A stretch of DNA of 50,159 bases, from assembly GCA_913062865.1 (NCBI GenBank), contig CAJXWO010000017.1:1-50159 (forward strand). The letters run 5' to 3'. The position numbers and the translations under genes were made by a program. Positions within the stretch are counted from its first letter, which is position 1, and each line of letters starts with the position of its first letter. Below the pieces are notes generated by a model. That model worked only from the letters and a program-made list of their open reading frames with translations, searched no databases and was not told the origin of the DNA. The DNA comes from an uncultured Paracoccaceae bacterium. Its GTDB lineage: Bacteria > Pseudomonadota > Alphaproteobacteria > Rhodobacterales > Rhodobacteraceae. Positions 29,217-36,659 of the stretch are shown here, piece after piece.

Positions 29217-30185
29217 TCAGTGCGCCTTCTTGCCGCCGGTCAAGGCCGCTATGGCCGGTCCGACCACGCGGGTGACGACCGGGATCAGCAAGAGCCCGGC
29301 GACCAGCCCGAAGACCCCGTAAAGCCCGGCGGTCACCAGCCATTTCACGAACCCCGCCGCGCTTTCGACCGCGTAGGCCGCGCTTTCGGCCAGGGCATAG
29401 ATGGTGTGGCCGGGTTCCTGAATGTGGAACGCCTCGAGCCCATGCACCAGGATCGATCCGCCGACCCAGAGCATCGCCGCGGTGCCCACGGTGGACAGCA
29501 CCTTCATGACCACGGGCATTGCCTTGACCAGACCGCGCCCGAACCGCTGCCCGGCCTCAGTGCGCCCGTTCTGCGCCATGTAGAGCCCGACATCGTCCAT
29601 CTTCACGATCAGCGCGACCGACCCGTAGACGATGACGGTGATGCCCGCGCCCACGACGGCCAGCGTCGCCGCCTCCATCCAGACCGTGCTTTCCGGAATC
29701 GCAGCCAACGAGATGGTCATGATCTCGGCCGAGAGGATGAAGTCGGTCTTGATCGCGCCGCGCACCTTTTCCTCTTCGAGGTGGCCGGGATCCTTCACGC
29801 TCATATCCGCCGCCACATGCTTGTCGGCATGGGGAAAGAGCACGTGAAAGATCTTTTCCGCCCCTTCGAAGCACAGGTAACACCCGCCCAGCATCAGAAG
29901 CGGCGTGATCATCCACGGCGCGAAATTGGCCAGCAAGAGCGCGATGGGCAGAAGAACCACGAGCTTGTTGAACATCGAGCCCTTGGCGATGCGGTAGATG
30001 ATCGGCAATTCGCGTGCAGGTTCGAAGCCATGGACGTATTTCGGGGTCACGGCGGCGTCGTCGATCACGATCCCGGCCACCTTGGTCCCTGCCTTGGACG
30101 CGGCGGCGGCCACGTCGTCCACGCTCGTGGCCGCGACCTTGGCAATCACTGCCACATCGTCGAATAGCGCCAGAAGACCGCTCAT
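29217..30185 (-). CDS. DUF808 family inner-membrane protein
   Basis: 322 residues. It resembles the DUF808 (YedI) family by its N-terminus SGLLALFDDVAVIAKVAATSVDDVAAAASKAGTKVAGIVIDDAAVTPKYV and the ELPIIYRIAKGSMFNK segment. About five to six hydrophobic helices follow (about 75-100, 150-200, 225-250, 290-312). The function of the family is not established. It converges with the serine hydrolase and diverges from the first GAPDH gene, sharing a 191-base region that holds two GTTA-type operator candidates. Confidence 0.82.
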   Translation of the reverse strand: MSGLLALFDDVAVIAKVAATSVDDVAAAASKAGTKVAGIVIDDAAVTPKYVHGFEPARELPIIYRIAKGSMFNKLVVLLPIALLLANFAPWMITPLLMLGGCYLCFEGAEKIFHVLFPHADKHVAADMSVKDPGHLEEEKVRGAIKTDFILSAEIMTISLAAIPESTVWMEAATLAVVGAGITVIVYGSVALIVKMDDVGLYMAQNGRTEAGQRFGRGLVKAMPVVMKVLSTVGTAAMLWVGGSILVHGLEAFHIQEPGHTIYALAESAAYAVESAAGFVKWLVTAGLYGVFGLVAGLLLIPVVTRVVGPAIAALTGGKKAH

Positions 30186-30248
30186 GCCTCATACCCCTGC
30201 TGACTTGCGCCTTTTCCGGTTACACGGCGCGCGGCGTTCGCGCAAACA

Positions 30249-30289
30249 GTTAGCGCTCACTCCTGCGGTCGCGCCGATTTATCGCTAAC
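30249..30289. promoter_or_regulatory. Two candidate LacI-type operators before the first gap gene
   Basis: GTTAGCGCTCAC (30249-30260) and TTTATCGCTAAC (30278-30289) each differ by one base from the palindromic form GTTAnCGnTAAC. Their centres are 29 bases apart. The same motif stands before the second gap gene. LacI-family central-carbon regulators (CceR in R. sphaeroides, PckR in Sinorhizobium) bind sites of this kind as I recall; assignment is inference. Confidence 0.55.
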
Positions 30290-30376
30290 ATTCAGAGAAT
30301 AATCGCTTTTTGTTCTTTCCCCAGCCCCACCGGACCGCTATGGGTCAGGCGAAATCCCCTGTTTTCGGAGCGCAGC

Positions 30377-31381
30377 ATGACCGTCACCCTCGGTATCAAC
30401 GGATTTGGCCGGATCGGCCGGTGTACCTTGGCATACATTGCAGAGGCCGCCCGCAACGACGTGCAGGTCGTCAAGATCAACGCCACAGGCCCGATCGAAA
30501 CGAACGCCCATCTTCTGCGCTACGACAGCATCCATGGCCGCTTTCCCGGCACCGTGCGTGTCGACGAGACCACGATGGACCTTGGCCGTGGCCCGATGGA
30601 GGTGATGTCGACCTATGACCCGTCCGAGCTGGACTGGTCGGGCTGCGACGTGGTGCTGGAATGCACGGGCAAGTTCAATGACGGCACGAAGTCGAACATC
30701 CATCTTGAACGGGGGGCGAAATCGGTGCTGATCTCGGCGCCCGCGAAGAACGTGCAAAAGACCATCGTCTACGGCGTGAACCACCGCAGCCTGGAACAGG
30801 GCGACGTGATGGTGTCGAACGGGTCCTGCACCACCAACTGCCTGGCCCCGCTGGCCAAGGTTCTGAACGACGCGATCGGCATCGAGCGCGGGATCATGAC
30901 CACGATCCACAGCTATACCGGCGACCAGCCGACGCTTGACCGGCGGCACAACGACCTCTACCGCGCCCGCGCCGCCGCGATGGCGATGATCCCCACCTCA
31001 ACCGGCGCGGCCAAGGCCCTGGGCGAGGTGCTGCCGGAACTGTCGGGTCGCCTTGACGGCACGGCGATGCGGGTGCCCACGCCCAATGTCTCGGCGGTGG
31101 ACCTGACCTTCGAGGCGGGCAAGGACGTGACCGTGGCGGATGTGAACGAGATCGTGCGCGAGGCCGCAGCCGGCCACATGGGCATGGTGCTGGCCTACGA
31201 CGCCGAGCCCAAGGTGTCGGTCGATTTCAACCACACCACGCCGTCTTCGATCTTTGCGCCCGACCAGACAAAGGTGGTCGGCGGCCGTACCGTGCGCGTT
31301 CTGGCCTGGTACGACAACGAATGGGGTTTTTCGGCCCGGATGGCCGATGTGGCCGGGGCCATGGGCCGTCTGCTGCACTGA
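30377..31381 (+). CDS. gap: Glyceraldehyde-3-phosphate dehydrogenase, type I, GapB-like
   Basis: 334 residues. Interconverts glyceraldehyde 3-phosphate and 1,3-bisphosphoglycerate. The Rossmann motif is GINGFGRIGR, the catalytic Cys151 lies in SNGSCTTNC, and the HSYTGDQPTLD histidine block follows. At residue 36, where NAD-specific enzymes have Asp (VAIND), this protein has Ala (VKINATG), as in NADP-using gluconeogenic GapB proteins, so NADPH use is predicted. A second gap gene at 33215 keeps Asp36. Two candidate operators lie upstream; a terminator follows. Confidence 0.93.
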   Translation: MTVTLGINGFGRIGRCTLAYIAEAARNDVQVVKINATGPIETNAHLLRYDSIHGRFPGTVRVDETTMDLGRGPMEVMSTYDPSELDWSGCDVVLECTGKFNDGTKSNIHLERGAKSVLISAPAKNVQKTIVYGVNHRSLEQGDVMVSNGSCTTNCLAPLAKVLNDAIGIERGIMTTIHSYTGDQPTLDRRHNDLYRARAAAMAMIPTSTGAAKALGEVLPELSGRLDGTAMRVPTPNVSAVDLTFEAGKDVTVADVNEIVREAAAGHMGMVLAYDAEPKVSVDFNHTTPSSIFAPDQTKVVGGRTVRVLAWYDNEWGFSARMADVAGAMGRLLH

Positions 31382-31402
31382 TCGCACCTCACAGCGATGG
31401 AC

Positions 31403-31431
31403 CGCCCGCGCCCGCCCGGCGCGGGCGTTTT
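31403..31431 (+). terminator. Terminator after the first gap gene
   Basis: A 9-base-pair stem CGCCCGCGC (31403-31411) / GCGCGGGCG (31419-31427) is followed by TTTT, 21 bases after the stop. Confidence 0.82.
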
Positions 31432-31581
31432 CGTGTCCGCAGCCGCCGCGAAACCACGCTAAACCTTCGGTATAGAGCGCCCATGCCCACCTTTGGGTCA
31501 ATGGAAGGCCGGCGCGCCCGGGCGCACCTTTGCACAACCGATGCCGGGCATCCCGTCCGGCACATGCGAAGGAGATGACCC

Positions 31582-31857
31582 ATGACACGCACATCCAAAC
31601 TGACCGCTTTTACCCTTGGCCTGAGCCTGATGGCCCCCATCGCCGCCCCCATGGCTGCCCACGCCTCGAGCTACGAAAGGCTGGACGAGGCCACCCGCGC
31701 CCAGATCACCGAAACCCTGACCGAACAGGGCTACGAGGTCCGCAAGATCGAGCGGGACGATGGCATGTACGAGGTCTATGCCCTGAAAGACGGTGAGCGC
31801 TACGAGCTCTACCTCGATCAGGCGATGACGATCGTCAAATCCGAGCGCGACGACTGA
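31582..31857 (+). CDS. Exported PepSY-domain protein
   Basis: 91 residues. A signal peptide (MTRTSKLTAFTLGLSLMAPIAAPMAAHA) is followed by one PepSY-like unit (about 35-88: ITETLTEQGYEVRKIERDDG, MYEVYALKDGERYELYLD). GAAGGAG stands before the ATG. PepSY proteins are often encoded beside b-type cytochromes and sensors, and here a cytochrome b561 gene follows by 10 bases. Predicted periplasmic modulator or accessory of that membrane cytochrome; the exact role is unknown. Confidence 0.85.
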   Translation: MTRTSKLTAFTLGLSLMAPIAAPMAAHASSYERLDEATRAQITETLTEQGYEVRKIERDDGMYEVYALKDGERYELYLDQAMTIVKSERDD

Positions 31858-31867
31858 GGCGTCGGAC

Positions 31868-32407
31868 ATGACCCGCTACAAGACCTGGGATCCCGCGATC
31901 CGGATCTTTCACTGGGGCCTGGCGGCGTTGTTCGCCGCCAACGCCCTGGTCGTGGACGAGGACAATGCGCTGCATGACCGGATCGGCTATGCCATCGCGG
32001 CACTGATCGGGCTGCGCCTGCTCTGGGGGCTTTTGGGCCCCCGCCGGGCCCGCCTGTCCACCCTCGTGCCCCGCCCGGGCGCGGTGCTGGACCACCTGTC
32101 GGATATCGCGACGGGGCGGCACCGGGCGCATCTGGGCCATTCGCCGCTGGGCGCGCTGATGATCCTGAACCTTCTGTCCAGCATCGCCCTGATCGCTCTG
32201 ACGGGGCACATGATGACCACCAATGCCTTCTGGGGCATCGAATGGGTCGAAGAGATCCATGAAATGCTTGTCGGCTGGGCCGGTCTGTCGGTCGGCGTCC
32301 ATATCGCCGCGGTGCTGTGGGAAAGCCACCGGACCGGCATCAACCTGCCCCGCGCCATGGTGACCGGTGCCAAGTCCGTCCCGGACGGTGTAAAGATCGA
32401 GACATGA
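31868..32407 (+). CDS. Cytochrome b561 family di-heme membrane protein
   Basis: 179 residues. Four transmembrane helices with histidines placed for heme binding: RIFHWG (helix 1), HDRIGY start of helix 2, HMMTT after helix 3, and IHEMLVGWAGLSVGVHIAAVLWESH (helix 4). It has the compact form of the bacterial Ni/Fe-hydrogenase-b-type cytochrome family, which moves electrons between quinone and a partner. The preceding PepSY gene is 10 bases away and the following regulator overlaps it by 4 (ATGA), so the three form one operon. Confidence 0.9.
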   Translation: MTRYKTWDPAIRIFHWGLAALFAANALVVDEDNALHDRIGYAIAALIGLRLLWGLLGPRRARLSTLVPRPGAVLDHLSDIATGRHRAHLGHSPLGALMILNLLSSIALIALTGHMMTTNAFWGIEWVEEIHEMLVGWAGLSVGVHIAAVLWESHRTGINLPRAMVTGAKSVPDGVKIET

Positions 32408-32937
32408 CAGTATCGTGGCAAAGACAGCCCCTGGCCCTTCTGGCCCTGATCGCCGCGCAGGTCGCCTGCGCGGCCTTCTTCCTGATCGACGTGGCGCGCG
32501 ACGGGATGGCCCTGCGCTGGGCCGCGTTCCAGTCGCCCCACTTCACGGTCGAGGCGCTGGCGGCCATGGCGCTGATCGCGGCGGTGGTATTCGAGTTCCG
32601 GGTGCTCATGCAGCTCTTGCGGCAGAAAGCGCATCTGGAGGAACAATTGGGGCTCGCCTCGGGCGCGTTCCACGAAATCGTCCTGGCGCGCTTTGCCGAC
32701 TGGGGCCTGACACCCGCCGAACAGGACGTGGCGATGTTCCTGCTCAAGGGCCTCGCCATCCCCGAGATCGCGCAGATGCGTGGCTCGGCCGAAGGCACGG
32801 TCAAGGCGCATCTGCATGCCACCTATCGCAAGGCCGGCGTGTCCGGGCGGGGCGCGTTACTGAGCCTTTTCATCGAAGACCTGATGAGCGCGCCCGCGGC
32901 ACCCGCGCCCGCCGCCCCCGTCGACAAACCCGCGTGA
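32404..32937 (+). CDS. Membrane-anchored LuxR-type helix-turn-helix regulator
   Basis: 177 residues. The ATG at 32404 overlaps the cytochrome stop (ATGA). Two hydrophobic helices (LALLALIAAQVACAAFFLI about 10-28; VEALAAMALIAAVVFEF about 46-62) are followed by a short coiled linker and a C-terminal GerE/LuxR-type domain (about 98-155: GLTPAEQDVAMFLLKGL, IPEIAQMRGSAEGTVKAHLH, YRKAGVSGRGALLSLF). No receiver domain is present. A DNA-binding domain tethered to the membrane next to a redox cytochrome suggests direct sensing of membrane or cytochrome state, which is inference. The tail is Ala/Pro-rich. Confidence 0.82.
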   Translation: MTVSWQRQPLALLALIAAQVACAAFFLIDVARDGMALRWAAFQSPHFTVEALAAMALIAAVVFEFRVLMQLLRQKAHLEEQLGLASGAFHEIVLARFADWGLTPAEQDVAMFLLKGLAIPEIAQMRGSAEGTVKAHLHATYRKAGVSGRGALLSLFIEDLMSAPAAPAPAAPVDKPA

Positions 32938-32989
32938 CAGCCCCTGCCCGCTCTGGCATGATAGGGGCATCTCCAATCGGGGCTGTCCC

Positions 32990-33133
32990 ATGACCAACCA
33001 GATCGCCATCGTTTTGGGCCTGATGATCCTGGCCGGGATCGGCGCGGATATCGTTCTGAACGACGGAGACGGGCTGTTGTTCCTGGCCAAGAAATTCTGG
33101 GACCTGAGCGACTGGATCGCCTTCTGGCGCTAA
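32990..33133 (+). CDS. Small membrane protein (47 aa), unknown function
   Basis: The protein is MTNQIAIVLGLMILAGIGAD followed by IVLNDGDGLLFLAKKFWDLS and DWIAFWR. One transmembrane helix (about 5-24) and an aromatic amphipathic C-terminus ending FWR are clear. The ribosome site is weak, but the frame fits neatly between the LuxR-type gene and the second gap promoter, and I believe similar short proteins stand before gap in related Rhodobacteraceae. No function is known. Confidence 0.65.
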   Translation: MTNQIAIVLGLMILAGIGADIVLNDGDGLLFLAKKFWDLSDWIAFWR

Positions 33134-33147
33134 GCGGTGCGCTGCGG

Positions 33148-33184
33148 TTGACACCGGAGGGCGAATGGGCAGGTTAGCGATAAC
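33148..33184 (+). promoter_or_regulatory. Promoter and GTTA-type operator of the second gap gene
   Basis: A TTGACA -35 lies at 33148-33153. GTTAGCGATAAC (33173-33184), with perfectly palindromic outer halves GTTA/TAAC, lies where the -10 is expected, so a bound repressor would block polymerase. The same motif with one mismatch occurs twice before the first gap gene. Confidence 0.6.
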
Positions 33185-33214
33185 AACGCACTGTCCACCC
33201 AACGGAGTCTTTCC

Positions 33215-34219
33215 ATGACCGTCAAAGCCGCCATCAACGGGTTCGGGCGCATCGGCCGAAACGTCCTGCGCGCCATCATCGAATCCGGCCGCACCGATAT
33301 CGAGATCGTCGCCATCAACGACCTGGGCCCGGTCGAAACGAACGCGCATCTGCTGCAATACGACAGCGTCCATGGCCGCTTTCCGGTCGAGGTCACCGTC
33401 GCGGACGGCAATATCGACGTGGGCCGCGGCCCCATCGCCGTGACCGCGATCCGCGACCCCAAGGAGCTGCCCTGGGCGGATGTGGACATCGTGCTGGAAT
33501 GCACCGGCATCTTCACCGACCGCGACAAGGCCGCCGTGCATCTCGAGAACGGCGCGAGCTGCGTGCTCGTTTCCGCGCCGTCCAAGGGCGCGGACAAGAC
33601 CATCGTCTACGGTGTGAACCATGATAGCCTGTCGGGCGACGACCGGATCGTGTCGAACGCGTCCTGCACCACGAACTGCTTGGCGCCTGTGGTCAAGGTT
33701 CTGAACGATGCCATCGGCATCAATCGCGGCTTCATGACCACCGTGCACAGCTACACCGGCGACCAGCCGACGCTCGACACGATGCACAAGGATCTCTACC
33801 GCGCCCGCGCCGCGGCCATGTCGATGATCCCCACCTCGACCGGTGCGGCCAAGGCTGTGGGCCTTGTCCTGCCCGAGCTTGACGGCAAGCTCGACGGCGT
33901 GGCGATCCGGGTGCCGACGCCCAACGTCTCTTGCGTCGACCTGACCTTCGAAGCCGCCCGCGCCACCAGCGTCGAGGAGATCAACGCCGCGATCCATGCC
34001 GCCGCCTCGGACGGGCCGCTCAAGGGGGTGCTGGGCGTGACCGATGCCAAGCTCGTGTCGATGGATTTCAACCACGATCCCCGCTCGTCGATCTTTGCCA
34101 CCGATCAGACCAAGGTCATGGAAGGCACGATGTGCCGCATCCTGACCTGGTATGACAACGAATGGGGCTTTTCCAACCGGATGGGCGATACCGCCGTCGA
34201 GATGGGGAAATACCTCTGA
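33215..34219 (+). CDS. gap: Glyceraldehyde-3-phosphate dehydrogenase, type I, NAD type
   Basis: 334 residues, aligned without gaps to the first gap product over its N-terminal half. The Rossmann motif is AINGFGRIGR, Asp36 in VAINDLG predicts NAD preference, catalytic Cys151 lies in SNASCTTNC and the histidine block is HSYTGDQPTLD. Predicted to serve glycolysis, with the upstream paralogue serving gluconeogenesis or NADPH supply. ACGGAG precedes the ATG. The GTTA-type palindrome over its promoter suggests carbon-source control. Confidence 0.95.
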   Translation: MTVKAAINGFGRIGRNVLRAIIESGRTDIEIVAINDLGPVETNAHLLQYDSVHGRFPVEVTVADGNIDVGRGPIAVTAIRDPKELPWADVDIVLECTGIFTDRDKAAVHLENGASCVLVSAPSKGADKTIVYGVNHDSLSGDDRIVSNASCTTNCLAPVVKVLNDAIGINRGFMTTVHSYTGDQPTLDTMHKDLYRARAAAMSMIPTSTGAAKAVGLVLPELDGKLDGVAIRVPTPNVSCVDLTFEAARATSVEEINAAIHAAASDGPLKGVLGVTDAKLVSMDFNHDPRSSIFATDQTKVMEGTMCRILTWYDNEWGFSNRMGDTAVEMGKYL

Positions 34220-34309
34220 CCCTCCGGGGCGGCACGCAAGGCCGGCGGGCGGTGCTGGTTGCCGCCCCCGCCCTTGCATCCGGTGCATAGCCGGTTGACC
34301 TCTTCCTCA

Positions 34310-34338
34310 ATTGCGCTGCAGCGCAGCAATCCTATGTT
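34310..34338 (+). promoter_or_regulatory. Inverted repeat and promoter of the DUF1127-like gene
   Basis: ATTGC (34310-34314), 11 bases, GCAAT (34326-34330), with an inner perfect palindrome TGCGCTG/CAGCGCA; this T-N11-A form suits a LysR regulator. TTGCGC (34311-34316), a 16-base spacer and TATGTT (34333-34338) can serve as -35/-10 and overlap it. The rest of the 174-base gap holds a GC hairpin near 34237-34270 but no gene. Confidence 0.5.
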
Positions 34339-34393
34339 TGCGGTAACAGAGCGGGGCCGCCCCGCTTGTTCACCCAACCATAGGAGAGAGACC

Positions 34394-34567
34394 ATGTTCG
34401 ACTACATCCAGTCGCTGCGCACTGCCATCGACCGCCACGCCCGCTATGTCCGCACCCGCCGCGAGATCGAGGCCCTGCCCGCAGAATTTGCCGTGGAAGA
34501 CCTGGGCATCTACCCCGGTGACGCCGACCGCATTGCCCGCGAAGCGGTGTACGGCCGCGCGGCCTGA
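34394..34567 (+). CDS. DUF1127-like small basic protein (57 aa)
   Basis: The start ATG at 34394 follows TAGGAGAG. The protein begins MFDYIQSLRTAIDRHARYVR; TRREIEALPAEFAVEDLGIY follows and it ends with an arginine-bearing PGDADRIAREAVYGRAA. The RTRREIEALP...EDLGIYPGDADRIAREA pattern is that of the DUF1127 group of arginine-rich small proteins. In Rhodobacter a DUF1127 protein (CcaF1) binds RNA and affects sRNA processing, and in Brucella small proteins of this kind are VtlR targets, as I recall. A link to the LysR gene at 19317 is therefore possible but unproven. Confidence 0.78.
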   Translation: MFDYIQSLRTAIDRHARYVRTRREIEALPAEFAVEDLGIYPGDADRIAREAVYGRAA

Positions 34568-34597
34568 CGCCGACGGCCCGGGGCCGCCCACGCCGAC

Positions 34598-35089
34598 TCA
34601 GCCGAAGCGGTCAGAAAGCGCGTCGCGGACCGCGGGGGTCACGAATTTCGACACGTCACCCCCGAGGCGCGCGATTTCCTTGACCAGCTTCGACGCAATG
34701 GCCTGATGCCGCGCCTCGGCCATGAGAAACACCGTCTCGACCGAATCGTCGAGCGCGCGGTTCATGCCCACCATCTGGAATTCATACTCGAAATCCGCCA
34801 CCGCGCGCAGGCCGCGAATGATGAATTGTGCACCGACATCATGGGCGCAGTCGATCAGAAGGTTTTCGAACGGGTGCGCGATGATCGCGGTCCCGGTCTC
34901 CTCTGACAGGCCGCGGCATTCAGCTTCGATCATCGCCACGCGCTCTTCCAACGTGAACAGCGGGCCCTTGTCGCGGTTGATCGCGACGCCGATCACCAGC
35001 CGATCGACCAGCGCAGAGGCGCGCCGGATGATGTCGATATGACCCAACGTGATCGGGTCGAAGGTCCCCGGATACAAACCTACGCGCAT
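34598..35089 (-). CDS. coaD: Phosphopantetheine adenylyltransferase
   Basis: 163 residues. Fourth step of coenzyme A synthesis, transferring AMP from ATP to 4'-phosphopantetheine. The nucleotidyltransferase block is GTFDPITLGHIDIIRRA, the second is IRGLRAVADFEYEFQMVGMNR, and EARHQAIASKLVKEIARLGGD matches the C-terminal ISST-like region with ASK. Length is normal. It converges with the DUF1127-like gene (30 bases between stops). Confidence 0.96.
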   Translation of the reverse strand: MRVGLYPGTFDPITLGHIDIIRRASALVDRLVIGVAINRDKGPLFTLEERVAMIEAECRGLSEETGTAIIAHPFENLLIDCAHDVGAQFIIRGLRAVADFEYEFQMVGMNRALDDSVETVFLMAEARHQAIASKLVKEIARLGGDVSKFVTPAVRDALSDRFG

Positions 35090-35167
35090 CGCCCATGTCC
35101 CTTGGTCGTTTTATTGCGCGGGCACGCAACCGTAATGCGCGCGGGAATGCAAGGGGGATCGCCGGGG

Positions 35168-35602
35168 CTAGAAGCCCATGATCATCCCTTCGAGCGCATT
35201 CTTTTCCATGGAAAGCTCGGTCAGACGCGCCTTGACCACGTCACCCAGCGTGATGAGCCCGACCATCTGGCCGTTCTCGACCACGGGCATGTGGCGGAAG
35301 CGGCCCTCGGTCATGCGGGCCATCACCTGTTCGGACGTGTCGGACAGGGTGCAGCTTTGCACATCCGGGGTCATGTGGGTCTCGACCCGGTCCTCGAGAC
35401 AGGCGGCACCACGATGGGCGAGCTCCCGCACGATGTCGCGCTCGGACAGGATGCCAACGGCACTGCGGCCATCGGCGGACACGACGACCGAGCCGATCCG
35501 CTTTTCCGCAAGGATCGCGGCCGCCTCTGACATTCGGGTGGCCGGGTCGACGCAGATCACCGCGTCGCTCTGTTTCGTCTCCAGGATTTTTTGAACCGTC
35601 AT
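35168..35602 (-). CDS. Two-CBS-domain protein
   Basis: 144 residues. The start at 35602 (MTVQKILETKQSDAV) follows GGAGGAG; an upstream in-frame start would add 21 unlike residues. Two CBS motifs in tandem (about 8-65: AAAILAEKRIGSVVVSADGR, AVGILSERDIVRELA; about 75-140: VMARMTEGRFRHMPVVENGQ, MVGLITLGDVVKARL) make one Bateman module that binds adenine nucleotides. With no enzyme domain attached it is a stand-alone regulator of unknown partner. Confidence 0.9.
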   Translation of the reverse strand: MTVQKILETKQSDAVICVDPATRMSEAAAILAEKRIGSVVVSADGRSAVGILSERDIVRELAHRGAACLEDRVETHMTPDVQSCTLSDTSEQVMARMTEGRFRHMPVVENGQMVGLITLGDVVKARLTELSMEKNALEGMIMGF

Positions 35603-35661
35603 CGCGCTCCTCCGGTCATTTTGTGTCGTTTTCCAAAGGGTCTGTGCAATGTTCTGTTCTG

Positions 35662-36558
35662 TCAAGCATCAGCCTCAAGCCGGGCGACCTCGGCGCGGAT
35701 ACCATCGGCCAGCATCTCGGCCAGTCGGTTCATACGCTCCAGCCGTCGATCCTCTTCATGTCGCACAAGGTAGAAGGACCGCGTCAGGTGGACCTCATCG
35801 GGCAGGACCTTGCGCAGGAAGCGCGTCGAGGCGATGGCGAAATCGTGCATGACCCCGATGCCGCCGCCGCGCATCAGCCACTGGAACTGGACCGAGGCCG
35901 AGTTCGACACCGACCGTGCCGCATGCAGGCCAAGCTCGGCCAGATAGTCGAGCTCCTGATCGAAGATCATGTCCGGGATATACCCCACGATCCTGTGCCC
36001 CTCGAGATCGGCCACCGTCTCGATCGGGTCGCTCTGGCGCAGGTAGGACCGCGCGGCGGCCAGGCTCAGCCGGTAGTCGGTCAGCTTCTGAACAGTGACC
36101 TTGCCGGTTTCCGGCGGGCTCACGGCGATGGCCATGTCGACCTCGCGCTTGGACAGGTTCACCACCCGTGGCAGGGCCACGATCTGGATTTCCAACTCCG
36201 GGTTTTCGGCAGCGATATCCGTGCAGACCTGCGGCAACAGGAAATTGGCGCAGCCGTCGGGCGCGCCGATGCGGATCGTGCCGGTCAGCTGTCCCGCCTG
36301 GGTCGCCAGCGCTTCGCGACCCGCCTCGACCGCGGCCTCGGCCGCCTCGGCATGGCTCAGAAGCTTGTGCCCCTCGTTTGTGAGCGCATAGCCCTGGGGC
36401 GACTTGGCGAACAGCACCACGCCCAGCACCTCTTCGAGCCGCGCGACACGCCGGCCCACGGTGGCCGGGTCCACCCGCAAACGCCGTCCGGCTGCCGACA
36501 GGCTTTCATCGCGCGCCACGGCGAGGAAGACTTTCAGGTCATCCCAGGAAGGATCCAT
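35662..36558 (-). CDS. LysR-family regulator, likely of mmsA
   Basis: 298 residues. The start at 36558 (MDPSWDDLKVFLAVARDESL) has GAGG upstream; a TTG 15 bases further up is less likely. The helix-turn-helix is SAAGRRLRVDPATVGRRVARLEE (about 20-42), followed by a LysR effector domain. The RVDPATVGRRVARLE form is that of the LysR branch with valine-aspartate recognition helices. It diverges from mmsA with 101 bases between starts, which hold a candidate operator, so it probably controls that gene in response to a valine-pathway intermediate. The inducer is inference. Confidence 0.87.
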   Translation of the reverse strand: MDPSWDDLKVFLAVARDESLSAAGRRLRVDPATVGRRVARLEEVLGVVLFAKSPQGYALTNEGHKLLSHAEAAEAAVEAGREALATQAGQLTGTIRIGAPDGCANFLLPQVCTDIAAENPELEIQIVALPRVVNLSKREVDMAIAVSPPETGKVTVQKLTDYRLSLAAARSYLRQSDPIETVADLEGHRIVGYIPDMIFDQELDYLAELGLHAARSVSNSASVQFQWLMRGGGIGVMHDFAIASTRFLRKVLPDEVHLTRSFYLVRHEEDRRLERMNRLAEMLADGIRAEVARLEADA

Positions 36559-36594
36559 GCTCGCCCTCTGCAATTCTGCAAACTCTTTTTGTCA

Positions 36595-36625
36595 GCTTGC
36601 CTCTTTATCCATGAATTTTGCAAGC
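36595..36625 (+). promoter_or_regulatory. Inverted repeat in the LysR/mmsA intergenic region
   Basis: GCTTGC (36595-36600) and GCAAGC (36620-36625) are inverted, with a 19-base spacer; TTGCAA-like half sites also occur at 36568-36580. A LysR operator serving both divergent genes is plausible. The mmsA ribosome site AAGGAGGAG (36643-36651) follows. Confidence 0.45.
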
Positions 36626-36659
36626 CTATCCTGCGCCCGATCCAAGGAGGAGCTAAATC

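Noticed and set aside
35591-35660. tRNA-like or riboswitch-like structure before the CBS gene
   Set aside because: No cloverleaf or conserved aptamer could be traced; only a ribosome site and A/T-rich leader are present.
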